From Lachnospiraceae bacterium C6A11 (lineage in GTDB: Bacteria > Bacillota > Clostridia > Lachnospirales > Lachnospiraceae), in the NCBI GenBank assembly GCA_000702245.1, contig JNKY01000017.1:147775-211774 (forward strand): DNA of 64,000 nucleotides, written 5' to 3'. The notes beneath the pieces were generated by a model. The model ran no database searches. It saw nothing but the letters and a program-made list of their open reading frames with translations, and was not told the DNA's origin. Positions 34,914 to 44,047 of this stretch are shown one piece after another (position 1 is the stretch's first letter; every line of letters begins with the position of its first letter). The position numbers were made by a program, and so were the translations under genes.

Positions 34914-36409
34914 CTTGTTATTTCATCCTCCCAATAAAGGACAACCGGAAAGCCCGGTTCAATATTATAATAGATCACCTGCGCAACATCGTAAGGAAGA
35001 TTCACACAACCGTGAGAACCGTTCGACTTGTAGATGTCTCCGCCAAAATAGCTTCTCCAGGTTGCATCATGAAGGCCGATATCCCTGTTGAAAGGCATCC
35101 AGTAGGTTACAGGCGACTCATAATCATCTCCCGTAAGAACCACCTTGTAATACATTCCATCCACATTGTACAGGCCGCCCGGCGTACCATGTCCGAGACT
35201 CATATCACCTGAAACAACGTCTGATTCAAGAACCATCTGACCGTCAATATATAGATATAATTTCTGCTTTGAAAGATCTACCTCGACATAATTGCCGCCG
35301 ATATCATCCTTCTTTTTATCGTATTTATAGCCTTTATGAAGAAACTCAGGCTCACGCTCGACAGTCTCTCCACCGGAAATATTAATATAAAGAAGGTCAG
35401 CCTCCTTATCGATATCTATCTGATAGCCGTATTCATCACTGTTAACTCTGTATTTCTTGCCGTCATGAGTTCTGAAGGTTCTGTAGGTGTCGTAGGTGTC
35501 ATACTCGCTCGATAGATTGCTTACAAACTGCCTAACCTTCTCCTTCGACAGATAAACAGAATAATCATCCGAGATTGAAAGTATGTTGTATATATTCTCC
35601 GGCGAAAGCTCAATCTCCAGCGAACCGTAGAGATATGTGATCTTCGCACTCAGATAATGATTGATACGGTTAACTGTATTTACTATCCTCGGTGAATCCG
35701 AGAAAAATACAGGTTTGATATAGCAGTCGCTGTTTTTGATATCAACGAAGCTGCTCCTCTCATCAACCGCCTTGTAGCAAAGCAAAAATACGCCGAATTT
35801 ATCAAGAAGCGTTCCTTCGTCGCCCTCCACGATCTCAGCTATGCCCTTTTCTTTGTTAAATACGATCGATGGCTCCTCCGGCTTCTTCATTTTAGAAGGC
35901 GAAAGGTATATGCTGTTCTCTATCGAATCCATAAGAGCATCTTTGTCGACAGAAAACTCAAAACCAGCTGTTTCATTATCACTCCAAAGATAAGTGAACC
36001 AGAGGAAAGGATTCTGATTCTTCTTGATCCTCTTTATATCCTTCTCGGCTGTAACCTTAAGTCCGGCTTCGTCCTTCGTAAAGGTATCCTCCCCGTTCCT
36101 GAAACGAAGCGTCAGAGTGTAATCATCGTAAGCTGTATTTACGTCCTCAAGAACCTCATCATAGCTTTTGAAGGAATAATCCTTGCCATTGATATGCGTT
36201 CCTGGCGCGAAATATTTATATGCCAGATACGTCATTACACCGTAGCCGATGACCACGAGTATTCCAAGCCCCAGCATGATCTTTCTGATGATGTGCTTCT
36301 TCTTTTTTACCGTCTCGAAAGCCGCCACATCTACATATGGTTCGTCACTTTCGAGAGCTTCGCTTTCAAGAGCTTCGCTTTCGGCGCTTGTTATCTCCTC
36401 ATTTTCCAT
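34910..36409 (-). CDS. Membrane-anchored L,D-transpeptidase (YkuD)
   Basis: A 499-residue protein: acidic cytoplasmic N-terminus with an ALESEALES repeat, one membrane helix at about 43-65, an extracellular region resembling the PG_binding_4 domain (about 75-355), and a C-terminal YkuD domain (about 370-495). The active-site motif is SHGCVNLP with the nucleophilic cysteine, preceded by a conserved HDATWR histidine. It should form 3-3 peptidoglycan cross-links or remodel wall peptides. Its stop overlaps punA. Confidence 0.92.
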   Translation of the reverse strand: MENEEITSAESEALESEALESDEPYVDVAAFETVKKKKHIIRKIMLGLGILVVIGYGVMTYLAYKYFAPGTHINGKDYSFKSYDEVLEDVNTAYDDYTLTLRFRNGEDTFTKDEAGLKVTAEKDIKRIKKNQNPFLWFTYLWSDNETAGFEFSVDKDALMDSIENSIYLSPSKMKKPEEPSIVFNKEKGIAEIVEGDEGTLLDKFGVFLLCYKAVDERSSFVDIKNSDCYIKPVFFSDSPRIVNTVNRINHYLSAKITYLYGSLEIELSPENIYNILSISDDYSVYLSKEKVRQFVSNLSSEYDTYDTYRTFRTHDGKKYRVNSDEYGYQIDIDKEADLLYINISGGETVEREPEFLHKGYKYDKKKDDIGGNYVEVDLSKQKLYLYIDGQMVLESDVVSGDMSLGHGTPGGLYNVDGMYYKVVLTGDDYESPVTYWMPFNRDIGLHDATWRSYFGGDIYKSNGSHGCVNLPYDVAQVIYYNIEPGFPVVLYWEDEITR

Positions 36410-36479
36410 ACAATTTCCCCAATAAATACTTTTCCCTATGATTCCATATAATCTTTTTTATATTATTCTATTTCGGCCT

Positions 36480-36512
36480 GTTTTGCAACAAAATACCTCC
36501 AAAAGGCTATAC
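36480..36512 (-). repeat. Possible degenerate relative of the hairpin repeat
   Basis: On the minus strand GCCTTTT and AAAACAGGC flank a loop reading GGAGGTATTTTGTTGC, which resembles the conserved loop of copies A-E. The stem is short and it lies 70 nt upstream of the transpeptidase start. Confidence 0.35.
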
Positions 36513-36524
36513 AAAATCTGTATA

Positions 36525-36559
36525 CAAAAGTAAGGCTGTGATATAACACCACAGCCTTA
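36525..36559 (-). terminator. Intrinsic-type terminator upstream of the L,D-transpeptidase gene
   Basis: A 9-bp stem AAGGCTGTG / CACAGCCTT is followed by ACTTTTG on the minus strand, 55 nt past the stop of the GH5 gene, which reads into it. The U-tract is short. Confidence 0.65.
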
Positions 36560-36613
36560 GATTCTCTCACAAATAATGTGTAATTAGCATTTTAATAAAA
36601 CACTGCATTACGA

Positions 36614-37648
36614 CTACATTGCAGCCATCATTGCGTCCATAACAGAATCATAATGTCCACTTACGAGACCGAAATCCTTCTCCTTGTAGTTCCAGTATGC
36701 ACGACCGATACCGTATTTCTCAAATACAGTATTGATATCCTTCATCCATCTTACGGTATCCTCAGGATCAGCCTGGTCGATTACGCCATACTCGCCGCAG
36801 TAAAGAGGAATATTTCTCTCTTCAGCGATCTTGAGCGCAGGCTCGAAAAGCTGCTCGAAGAAGTCAGGACCAAACTGCTTGAAATCCTGTGTATAAAGAG
36901 CGCCGCCAAGCTCCTGAGTAAGCATAAGACTCTTCTCTCTATACTCTTCGATCGTTCCCGGATATCCGATCCTGAAATCACTTGGCATGCCATCAACCCA
37001 GTAAGCTGCCTGATGTGTAAAGATAAGCGGATCATAGCAATGGAAGGTGTAGATTACCTTATCATCCTTAGGATCTACCAGCATCGGAACAGATGTGATG
37101 CTGTTATATCTTACGCCACCGAAGATGATCATTGAATCAGGAGCAACCTCTCTGATCGCAGGGATTGTTCTCATAACAACCTTGTTCCAGTCCTCAGCAA
37201 CCTCATCCTTTATGATCTCGTTAAGGAGCTCATAGCATACAAAATCGCTGCATGCAGCATATCTTGCGCCGATGTATTTCCAAAGATTGATGAATCTCTG
37301 AATATTTGCTTCGTTTGTAAAGAAATCAACCCTGTCGATATTATCAAGTGGATCAAACGAATATCCGTAAGTCTTATGAAGATCGATGATCATCTTAAGA
37401 CCATTCTTTCTGCACCATTCAACGCAGGAATCGATATACTTGAAACCTTCCTCGATATAATCGTTATCGCCTCTCTCTATAACATTGTAGTCAACAGGTA
37501 CACGGACATGGTCGAAACCAAGGCGCGCAACATTGTCTACGTCACTTTCAGTAATAAAAGTATCATAATGGTTGTATGTATATTCCGCACACTGTGAAAG
37601 CCATCCACCAAGATTTACACCCTTAACAAAACCACTGATTCTCTTCAT
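36614..37648 (-). CDS. Glycoside hydrolase family 5-like protein, cytoplasmic
   Basis: A 344-residue (beta/alpha)8 hydrolase of the GH5 cellulase/exo-glucanase type. It opens MKRISGFVKGVNLGGWLSQ. The acid/base glutamate is in CYELLNEIIKDE (about 145-156) and the nucleophile in YCGEYGVID (about 285-293). No signal peptide or carbohydrate-binding module is seen, so it probably acts on imported oligosaccharides; the substrate cannot be told. GGGAGG supports the ATG at 37648 over one five codons upstream. Upstream and downstream genes are unrelated. Confidence 0.88.
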   Translation of the reverse strand: MKRISGFVKGVNLGGWLSQCAEYTYNHYDTFITESDVDNVARLGFDHVRVPVDYNVIERGDNDYIEEGFKYIDSCVEWCRKNGLKMIIDLHKTYGYSFDPLDNIDRVDFFTNEANIQRFINLWKYIGARYAACSDFVCYELLNEIIKDEVAEDWNKVVMRTIPAIREVAPDSMIIFGGVRYNSITSVPMLVDPKDDKVIYTFHCYDPLIFTHQAAYWVDGMPSDFRIGYPGTIEEYREKSLMLTQELGGALYTQDFKQFGPDFFEQLFEPALKIAEERNIPLYCGEYGVIDQADPEDTVRWMKDINTVFEKYGIGRAYWNYKEKDFGLVSGHYDSVMDAMMAAM

Positions 37649-37712
37649 AGCAAAACCTCCCAAATACTATATTTTCGTATCATATACTTATTCATTCATC
37701 TGATGATATTGT

Positions 37713-37746
37713 ATACAAATACGCCTCCCGAATATATCAAAATCAT
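37713..37746 (-). repeat. Possible degenerate hairpin-repeat relative upstream of the GH5 gene
   Basis: GATAT / ATATC ends enclose GGGAGGCGTATTTGTATACA on the minus strand, sharing GGCGTATTT with copies A-E. The stem is weak and the element is 65 nt from the start codon. Confidence 0.3.
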
Positions 37747-37842
37747 ATCACATAATACAAAATAATGACACAGTTTTTTGGTCTTGTGAATTAACGTATA
37801 TCATCTGCGATCATGCACTTAAATTCAAACCGCGACACGTAA

Positions 37843-38718
37843 TCACAGGTCGATGATAATTATCTCAGGAATATTATTTATCTTGATCCTAAGAGAATGC
37901 TGACCCAGTCCGCTGGTCAGATACATCATCTTGTCCGGACGCTTTTCACTTCTGTAAAGACCCTTTGTATACTTAGGAAATACATTCAGTCTCGGCGAGA
38001 TCACTCCGCCTATCATAGGAAGATTCACTATTCCACCGTGAAAATGCCCGGAAAGTGTAAGCTCTGCGCCCCACTCCGCATAGCTTTCAAAATACTCCGG
38101 ATTGTGAGCCATAAGTATATTAAATACATTATCCTGCTCCTCAGGATATCCGATGTAACCTATGATATCTTCCACAGAAAGCGTCTTTTCTTCTCTTCTC
38201 TTAAAATACTCAAGCGGCAGATCTAAACCGAATATTCTGATCCATCGTCCGTTTATAGAGAATACTTCCGATTTATTCTTCAGATAGTGAACCTTGTCCT
38301 CTATTCCCTGCATGAACCTGTCATATAAAAGTGTATTATTAACATAAACCTTTGTTTCAGCTTTCTTCTCATGATTGCCCGGAGCCATAACCACAGGAGC
38401 TATTCTGTAAAGCCTGTCGATCAGATCTAACGACGGAAGCTCCTCCGATTTCCTGTAACCGTCAAGCATATCACCGCCTATAAGTATCAGATCCGGTGAA
38501 GCTTTAGCGATTGCATCGGCGATCCTGCTGTTCATCTTACCTTCAAGCGATTCGTGAAAATCTGCAATAAAAGCAAGCCTTACCGGCTTGCTTTCAGTCA
38601 TATCATTATTTAGTTTGATATTTCTGACGGTAAGTGATCTAAGCTCTCTTGCACTTTCCAGGAAAGTAAGAGCCGCCAAAGCACTTCCACCTATTACCAA
38701 CTTATCGATCAATTTCAT
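37843..38718 (-). CDS. Calcineurin-like metallophosphoesterase (YaeI/YkuE type)
   Basis: A 291-residue metallophosphoesterase. Metal-binding motifs in order: FIADFHE (about 49), GGDMLDG (about 80), GNHEKK (about 117), MAHNPEYF (about 205) and SGHFHGG (about 225). The N-terminal hydrophobic stretch (about 8-22) could be a membrane anchor. The family includes lipid pyrophosphatases and phosphodiesterases; the substrate here is unknown. Probably co-transcribed with the small membrane gene upstream (24 nt gap). Confidence 0.87.
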   Translation of the reverse strand: MKLIDKLVIGGSALAALTFLESARELRSLTVRNIKLNNDMTESKPVRLAFIADFHESLEGKMNSRIADAIAKASPDLILIGGDMLDGYRKSEELPSLDLIDRLYRIAPVVMAPGNHEKKAETKVYVNNTLLYDRFMQGIEDKVHYLKNKSEVFSINGRWIRIFGLDLPLEYFKRREEKTLSVEDIIGYIGYPEEQDNVFNILMAHNPEYFESYAEWGAELTLSGHFHGGIVNLPMIGGVISPRLNVFPKYTKGLYRSEKRPDKMMYLTSGLGQHSLRIKINNIPEIIIIDL

Positions 38719-38742
38719 ATAGTTTCCCCCTAAATAACGATC

Positions 38743-39039
38743 TTACGCTTTATCCTGCTTCTCCTCAGATGCAACATCTTCTGTCAGTTCATCCTTTTTA
38801 TCAACTATCTTCCTGCCGTAAGCATTATCAAGAACGCCTCTAACCCAGATTATAACGTAGATGACGCAAGGAACGATGATCGCGGCAAAAAGAAGTCCAA
38901 GATATAGCTTGCTGCCGATTATAGCACAGACAAATGCAGCTATGACCAGGGCAACGATCAGTATTACCGTTATCATTGCAAGAACTCTCGAGCCCTTACT
39001 GTATTTTGAATCATTATTGTTTGTATTATTTACGTTCAA
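38743..39039 (-). CDS. Small membrane protein with two helices
   Basis: A 98-residue protein with an Asn-rich N-terminus, two hydrophobic segments (about 19-43 and 47-69) and a charged tail ending EEKQDKA. I do not recognise a family. It starts three nt after the rarA stop, so it is translationally coupled to it. Confidence 0.7.
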   Translation of the reverse strand: MNVNNTNNNDSKYSKGSRVLAMITVILIVALVIAAFVCAIIGSKLYLGLLFAAIIVPCVIYVIIWVRGVLDNAYGRKIVDKKDELTEDVASEEKQDKA

Positions 39040-39042
39040 AGC

Positions 39043-40371
39043 TTATTCCTCTGTTCCTTCGCCCTTAATCTTCCTGAACCATTCCTTGATCTCTTTCTCG
39101 TGTCCATTATCGGAAGGAATGTAAAACTGCTCATCCACCAGATTGTCAGGTAAATACTGCTGATCCACATAGTGGTTTGGATAATCATGGGCGTATTTAT
39201 AACCTGTATGTCCAAGTTCCTTAGCTCCTTTATAGTGCGCATCCCTGAGATGGTCAGGAACATGGGCATTACCGTATTTTTTAACAGCGTCCATGGCGCT
39301 GTAAATTGCATTCACAACAGAATTGCTCTTTGGTGCAGTCGCAACATATGTTGCTGCTTGAGCAAGTATTATCTGTGATTCAGGATAGCCGACTCTTTCA
39401 ACAGCCTGAGCGCAGGCAGTGGCAACAACAATTGCGTTCGGATCCGCATTTCCAACGTCTTCAGAAGCGCAGATCATGATGCGTCTCGCAATGAACTTCA
39501 CATCCTCGCCGGCGTATATCATCTTGGCAAGATAATAAACTGCAGCATCCGGATCAGAACCTCTCATAGATTTGATGAAGGCTGAAATGATATCGTAATG
39601 ATTATCACCGTCCTTCTCGTACCTGATGGAACGCCTCTGGATACACTCCTCGGCAACCTTAAGGTCGATTATGATCTTGCCGGTCTTCTCATCCCTTTCG
39701 GTTGAAAGTATACCCAGTTCGACAGCATTAAGAGCATGTCTCGCGTCGCCCTCGGCCATATCTGCAAGAAAATCAGCTGCTTCATCCGTTATCTCGGCAT
39801 TATAGGCCGCCATTCCTTCCTCGGAATATACAGCCCTCTTGATCAAAACCTTTATATCCTCAGCCGAAAGCGGTTTAAGGTAAAATACGTTTGATCTCGA
39901 GATCAGAGCATTATTTACTTCAAAATATGGATTCTCCGTGGTCGCACCAATAAGTATTACCGTTCCATCCTCAACATAAGGAAGGAGAAAATCCTGCTGA
40001 GCCTTGTTAAATCTATGAATCTCATCCACGAAAAGTATGGTCTTCTTGCCATACATGCCGAGATTATCCTTTGCAAGCTTAACAACCTCTTCCATATCCT
40101 TCTTGCCGGAGGTTGTTGCGTTAATCTCCTTAAAGAAAGAGCTGGTCGTATTTGCAATTACCATAGCAAGGCTCGTCTTGCCGGTTCCAGGAGGTCCGTA
40201 TAAAATAATAGAACTGAGTTTATCAGCCTTGATGACCCTGTATAACAGCTTATCCCTTCCAAGTATATGCTCCTGACCGACTATGTCATCGAGATTCTTC
40301 GGTCTGAGCCTTCTTGCAAGGGGAGAGTCACCCTTACTCTTCTCAGTTCTCATAAAATCAAATATATCCAT
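39043..40371 (-). CDS. rarA: Replication-associated recombination protein A (AAA+ ATPase)
   Basis: A 442-residue RarA/MgsA protein acting at stalled replication forks. Walker A is GPPGTGKTSLA (about 60) and Walker B FVDEIHRFNKAQQD (about 113), followed by GATTENPYFEVNNAL sensor 1 region. The C-terminal part contains the MgsA-type LRDAHYKGAKELG and YKYAHDYPNHYVDQQY segments. Length is typical. Confidence 0.95.
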   Translation of the reverse strand: MDIFDFMRTEKSKGDSPLARRLRPKNLDDIVGQEHILGRDKLLYRVIKADKLSSIILYGPPGTGKTSLAMVIANTTSSFFKEINATTSGKKDMEEVVKLAKDNLGMYGKKTILFVDEIHRFNKAQQDFLLPYVEDGTVILIGATTENPYFEVNNALISRSNVFYLKPLSAEDIKVLIKRAVYSEEGMAAYNAEITDEAADFLADMAEGDARHALNAVELGILSTERDEKTGKIIIDLKVAEECIQRRSIRYEKDGDNHYDIISAFIKSMRGSDPDAAVYYLAKMIYAGEDVKFIARRIMICASEDVGNADPNAIVVATACAQAVERVGYPESQIILAQAATYVATAPKSNSVVNAIYSAMDAVKKYGNAHVPDHLRDAHYKGAKELGHTGYKYAHDYPNHYVDQQYLPDNLVDEQFYIPSDNGHEKEIKEWFRKIKGEGTEE

Positions 40372-40375
40372 TATT

Positions 40376-40768
40376 TTAATCTACTAATCCCATTTTCTTT
40401 ATAATACTGTCAAACTTAACAATATCTATCGGCTTGCAGATATACTCATCATAATCATCACTTGCATATGAAGAATCAAAGCCCTCATCAAGCGCACTGA
40501 TCATGATTATCTTACATCTTGAAATTCTTGGGATACCAAGCTTTCTCTCGGCATTCCTGATAGACTCAAGAGCCTTGTAGCCGTCAATCTTCGGCATCAT
40601 GATATCAAGACATACGAGGTCGAATTTACTGTTTGATGTCGCAGCCTTAACAAAGCTGTCCACAGCTTCTATACCATCCCTTGCGAGAACTACCTCACCG
40701 TATTTGGTAAGAAGCTTGGTAAGGAACTTTCCGCTCGCCATATCGTCTTCAGCAACTAAAACCTTCAT
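40376..40768 (-). CDS. Stand-alone response-regulator receiver protein
   Basis: A 130-residue CheY-like receiver. The acidic pocket is VAEDDMA (about 4-10), the phosphoacceptor aspartate is in VCLDIMMPKIDG (about 54-65), and a conserved ISALD threonine/serine position and a YICKPID lysine follow. There is no output domain and no kinase nearby, so the signalling partners are unknown. It begins four nt upstream of rarA's start region and follows the TetR gene. Confidence 0.88.
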   Translation of the reverse strand: MKVLVAEDDMASGKFLTKLLTKYGEVVLARDGIEAVDSFVKAATSNSKFDLVCLDIMMPKIDGYKALESIRNAERKLGIPRISRCKIIMISALDEGFDSSYASDDYDEYICKPIDIVKFDSIIKKMGLVD

Positions 40769-40784
40769 TTATCTATACCTCCAA

Positions 40785-41375
40785 TCAATCAATAATAAGT
40801 ACTTTAATCATACGTGCAAGAAAATCATTAAGCTCAGCCTGGAATGTGATCTTTTTAAATACATATCTTCGGCCAAGAGTAAGCTGATATATCATGCCTG
40901 TCAAAAGTACTGCAAGCTGCTCTGCCGGGATGTCTCCCTTGATCTCTTTTGCATCGATCGCAGCCTGGAACAACGATTCTATATAGTTCCGTCTTGCCAG
41001 TGTCGCTTCAGCAACCTTATCTCTCGTGACAGGGTTATGAAGAAGCTCTTCATATTGAAGCATGATAACCGACAAAGCGTAATAATTATCATAATAGGTT
41101 GCATAGGAATCAACGTAAGCTTTTATCTTCTCGATGTATCCGGAATCCTTTGAGCTTACAGTTGCTCTGATGCCTTTATCGAACTTGAAATAATAATCAA
41201 CAACATCCTTGAGCACTTCATCAACACTGCCATAATACTTGTATAGAAGCGCTTCGGACATATTTTCCTTAAAGGCTATATTTTTAGTTGTAAGTGCAGA
41301 AAGTCCCGACTCACTGATTATATCAATGGCCGTAGATATGATCCTGTCTTTCTTTGAAATATAATCTTCAACCAA
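40785..41375 (-). CDS. TetR/AcrR-family transcriptional regulator
   Basis: A 196-residue regulator. The N-terminal HTH covers about residues 10-55 (RIISTAIDIISESGLSALT, then NMSEALLYKYYGS as the recognition region). The C-terminal ligand domain is not informative. The TTG start is supported by GGGGGTAAC eight nt upstream. A clear promoter (41415-41443) and an inverted repeat (41461-41489) lie upstream, suggesting autoregulation. No transporter is adjacent. Confidence 0.85.
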   Translation of the reverse strand: MVEDYISKKDRIISTAIDIISESGLSALTTKNIAFKENMSEALLYKYYGSVDEVLKDVVDYYFKFDKGIRATVSSKDSGYIEKIKAYVDSYATYYDNYYALSVIMLQYEELLHNPVTRDKVAEATLARRNYIESLFQAAIDAKEIKGDIPAEQLAVLLTGMIYQLTLGRRYVFKKITFQAELNDFLARMIKVLIID

Positions 41376-41414
41376 AACTGTTACCCCCGAGTAAACAATA
41401 TACCACTAAGTATC

Positions 41415-41443
41415 ATTTTATTAAACGTACAGCGATTTGTCAA
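41415..41443 (-). promoter_or_regulatory. Promoter of the TetR-family gene
   Basis: TTGACA (41438-41443) and TAAAAT (41415-41420) on the minus strand with a 17-nt spacer. Confidence 0.8.
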
Positions 41444-41460
41444 ATAATAATTGTTGATTT

Positions 41461-41489
41461 TTAACAAAAAACCTTGTTTGTTTTGTTAA
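41461..41489. promoter_or_regulatory. Inverted repeat upstream of the TetR gene promoter
   Basis: Nine-bp arms TTAACAAAA / TTTTGTTAA separated by 11 nt lie between the csp terminator and the -35 box. It could be the regulator's operator. AT-rich composition raises the chance of a spurious match. Confidence 0.45.
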
Positions 41490-41493
41490 ATAA

Positions 41494-41525
41494 TAATAAG
41501 AAAGAGCCGCACATAATGCAGCTCT
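41494..41525 (-). terminator. Intrinsic terminator after csp
   Basis: Eight-bp stem AGAGCtGC / GCgGCTCT with a 7-nt loop, followed by TTCTTATT on the minus strand, downstream of the cold-shock gene. Confidence 0.8.
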
Positions 41526-41579
41526 TCTTCAATCGACTTGCTAATCGATAATCGTGTTAATCATATCTATAATAGTTAA

Positions 41580-41783
41580 CTATTTGATCACCGTAACATT
41601 AGTAGCCTGTGGTCCCTTTGCTCCATCAGAAACATCAAACTCTACAGCCTGATTCTCTTCAAGGGTCTTGAAACCTTCCATGTTAAGGCCTGAAAAATGT
41701 ACAAATACATCTTTGCCTTCTTCATCTGTGATGAAGCCATAACCCTTCTGGTTATTGAACCACTTAACAGTTCCCTTTGCCAT
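41580..41783 (-). CDS. Cold-shock protein (CspA family)
   Basis: A 67-residue cold-shock domain protein, [18 protein letters not shown], with RNP1 GYGFI and RNP2 VFVHF. It binds single-stranded nucleic acid and acts as an RNA chaperone. I chose the ATG at 41783, nine nt after GGAGG; the ATG two codons earlier is too close to it. It is monocistronic, with its own promoter, a leader hairpin and a terminator. Confidence 0.95.
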   Translation of the reverse strand: MAKGTVKWFNNQKGYGFITDEEGKDVFVHFSGLNMEGFKTLEENQAVEFDVSDGAKGPQATNVTVIK

Positions 41784-41804
41784 ATTCATTTCCCTCCAAA
41801 AATC

Positions 41805-41827
41805 TTTTTGTGTTTTTAGCACAAAAA
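41805..41827 (-). other. Hairpin in the csp 5' UTR
   Basis: TTTTTGTG / CACAAAAA arms with a 7-nt loop start almost at the predicted transcription start of csp. It could affect mRNA stability or temperature-dependent translation, as 5' UTR structures do in other cold-shock mRNAs. Confidence 0.45.
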
Positions 41828-41829
41828 AT

Positions 41830-41858
41830 ATTATAGTACCGGCAAATGAATATTTCAA
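41830..41858 (-). promoter_or_regulatory. SigmaA-type promoter of csp
   Basis: TTGAAA (41853-41858) and TATAAT (41830-41835) on the minus strand with a 17-nt spacer. Confidence 0.85.
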
Positions 41859-41897
41859 GGAAAACTTAATAAATTTTAGTTTTAGCGGTCAGATATA

Positions 41898-42794
41898 TCA
41901 TGCTATGCTGATTACATTTCTGTCATGATCATAGTAATATATCGAATCAGAAAGATATTCTGTCGGACTTTCCAGTGAATAGTTGACACTCTCTACCATT
42001 CCTTTAAGGAGATCTCTGTCATTGCATACGCACTCAGGAATAACGATCAGCTCATTTACACTTGAAGGAAGTATGTAATAGTTCGATTCGAAAGCTCTGT
42101 AGATATCCTCCGGAACCTCTTTGTACAGCAGCGTTGAAGCGCCGAAAAACATACTGCTGTTTGTGACTACAAAGAAAGGATTGTCCATCACTCCCGGTTC
42201 TCTTGCCATCATGGCTCCGCCCATTCTGATGAGCATCTTATCAAGCCTTTCGATACGGGCAGGAAAATCACGCACTGAATTCTCAATAGCTAGATTCCAC
42301 AGATCTTCTGTATTAAGCCCCCATGCATTTGCCAGACAGTTGTCGATAAGTGAACTTGCATTTAAACCGCTCAGCTTGAAATGCAGCCTGAATGTGATGG
42401 CAAGGTCATTAAAATCAATATGCGGGCAGCCCTCAAGGAGCTCACTGTTCTTCTCCTTATTTACCAGTGCAAGGATGATCCTGTCTCTCGATTTTTCAAG
42501 CCTGATATCCGATGAAAGTTCCGCATTTAAGGAGTTCTCGATCGCCTTTCCAAGCTCGATGATCAGCCTGTCAATAGCCTTATCAAGAAGCATCTCATCG
42601 CTGACCTGAAGTATCCTGTCTGTATAGATGCAGGGCATCGTATTGCAGCCTCTGATCTTAACCACAATTCCTTCGGCAATTATACCGTTATTCTTTTTGT
42701 TTTTCTCTAATCTGATATCCTCGATATCGTATTTGTTTCCGAGTCTTTCTCTTATCTCCTCACAGACTCTTTCTATAACTGCTTGTTTATCCAT
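41898..42794 (-). CDS. DUF5688-like protein
   Basis: A 298-residue protein resembling the DUF5688 family common in Lachnospiraceae, of unknown function. It begins MDKQAVIERVCEEIRERLG and contains an IRGCNTMPCIYTD segment and a C-terminal LPSSVNELIVIPE segment. I see no signal peptide or membrane helix. AGGAG supports the ATG at 42794 over one at 42836. It lies between the hisC terminator and the csp promoter and is probably transcribed alone. Confidence 0.75.
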   Translation of the reverse strand: MDKQAVIERVCEEIRERLGNKYDIEDIRLEKNKKNNGIIAEGIVVKIRGCNTMPCIYTDRILQVSDEMLLDKAIDRLIIELGKAIENSLNAELSSDIRLEKSRDRIILALVNKEKNSELLEGCPHIDFNDLAITFRLHFKLSGLNASSLIDNCLANAWGLNTEDLWNLAIENSVRDFPARIERLDKMLIRMGGAMMAREPGVMDNPFFVVTNSSMFFGASTLLYKEVPEDIYRAFESNYYILPSSVNELIVIPECVCNDRDLLKGMVESVNYSLESPTEYLSDSIYYYDHDRNVISIA

Positions 42795-42870
42795 ATCTTT
42801 TCTCCTATTTTTAAATATACTTGAAAATATATGCATAAACGGGGCGGCCCTGTGCGTAGGCCAAATGAGT

Positions 42871-42899
42871 GAAAAAGGCGGGCGATAACAGCCCGCCTT
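42871..42899 (-). terminator. Intrinsic terminator after hisC
   Basis: Nine-bp perfect stem AAGGCGGGC / GCCCGCCTT followed by TTTC on the minus strand, 48 nt past the hisC stop. Confidence 0.8.
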
Positions 42900-42946
42900 A
42901 AATTATTATATTGTCACATCTTTGTCTTGTCAAATCAGCAAGGTCA

Positions 42947-44005
42947 TCAATTTGTTGCGCAACAAATTGTTTCCAATAAGCTGACAACCTTAGTCATCTC
43001 TTCATCTGTACCGATAGTTATTCTGAGGAAATTATCTATTCTCGGTGCATTAAAGTGTCTTACATAAACATTTTTCTCTTTTAGCTTCTCAAATATTTCT
43101 GTTGCAGGAACTGTCTTATGAGAAGCAAATACAAAGTTTGACTTTGAAGGAAGCACTGTGAAGCCAAGCTTCTCAAGATCCGCACTAAACTTATCTCTCG
43201 TTGAGATTATCTTAGCTAAAGTAGTTCTGAAATATTCCTCATCATCTATGATCGCAGAACCAAGGATCAGCGAAGGCATATTCATTGTATATGAATTCAC
43301 GGAATACTTAACGTCGTTAAGGTATTTGATCAGCTCAGCATTACCCATAGCGTAACCGATTCTGAGACCGGCCATGGATCTTGACTTCGAATAGGTTCTT
43401 ACGACAAGAAGGTTATCATATTTATCTATCAAAGGAAGCACACTCTCACCGCCGAAATCAATATACGCCTCATCAATTATTACTACCGATGATGGATTGG
43501 CCTTAACGATATCCTCGATAAAATCAGTACCAACAAGTATTCCTGTAGGCGCGTTCGGATTTGGGAAGATGATTCCGCCGTTTTCCTGCATATAATCATC
43601 TTTAACGATATTAAAGTTCTCGTCCAGAGGCTTCTGCTCGTAAGGAATCCTGTAAACCGAAGCCCAGACATCGTAGAAGGAATAAGTTATATCAGGGAAA
43701 AATACAGGCTTATCCGAGTTAAAGAATGTCAGAAAGCACATTGAAATTACATCATCAGAGCCTACTCCGACAAATACCTGCTCCGGCTTAAGGCCGTGAT
43801 ACTCTGCAAGCTTATCAACAAGAAGTGATGACTTTGCATCAGGATATTTACGAAGGTTATCTGTATCAAGCTTTATGCTCTTAACTCTTTCGGACGGACC
43901 GTAAGGATTCTCGTTTGTATTTAATTTGATTATACTGTCTACCTGTGGCTGTTCTCCCGGAACATAAGGTACAACAGTTCTTATATTATCTTTCCAGCTT
44001 TTCAT
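42947..44005 (-). CDS. hisC: Histidinol-phosphate aminotransferase
   Basis: A 352-residue fold-type I aminotransferase. N-terminal IKLNTNENPYGPS, the aspartate in VVIIDEAYIDFG, and the PLP lysine in RTYSKSRSMAGLRIG are all as in HisC. No other his gene is nearby, so it may serve histidine or another amino acid such as phenylalanine/tyrosine. A hairpin (44048-44080) lies upstream. A terminator follows. Confidence 0.9.
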   Translation of the reverse strand: MKSWKDNIRTVVPYVPGEQPQVDSIIKLNTNENPYGPSERVKSIKLDTDNLRKYPDAKSSLLVDKLAEYHGLKPEQVFVGVGSDDVISMCFLTFFNSDKPVFFPDITYSFYDVWASVYRIPYEQKPLDENFNIVKDDYMQENGGIIFPNPNAPTGILVGTDFIEDIVKANPSSVVIIDEAYIDFGGESVLPLIDKYDNLLVVRTYSKSRSMAGLRIGYAMGNAELIKYLNDVKYSVNSYTMNMPSLILGSAIIDDEEYFRTTLAKIISTRDKFSADLEKLGFTVLPSKSNFVFASHKTVPATEIFEKLKEKNVYVRHFNAPRIDNFLRITIGTDEEMTKVVSLLETICCATN

Positions 44006-44047
44006 ATTATTCCTCTTATCATTAATTATAAAACCATTCTACTGATC

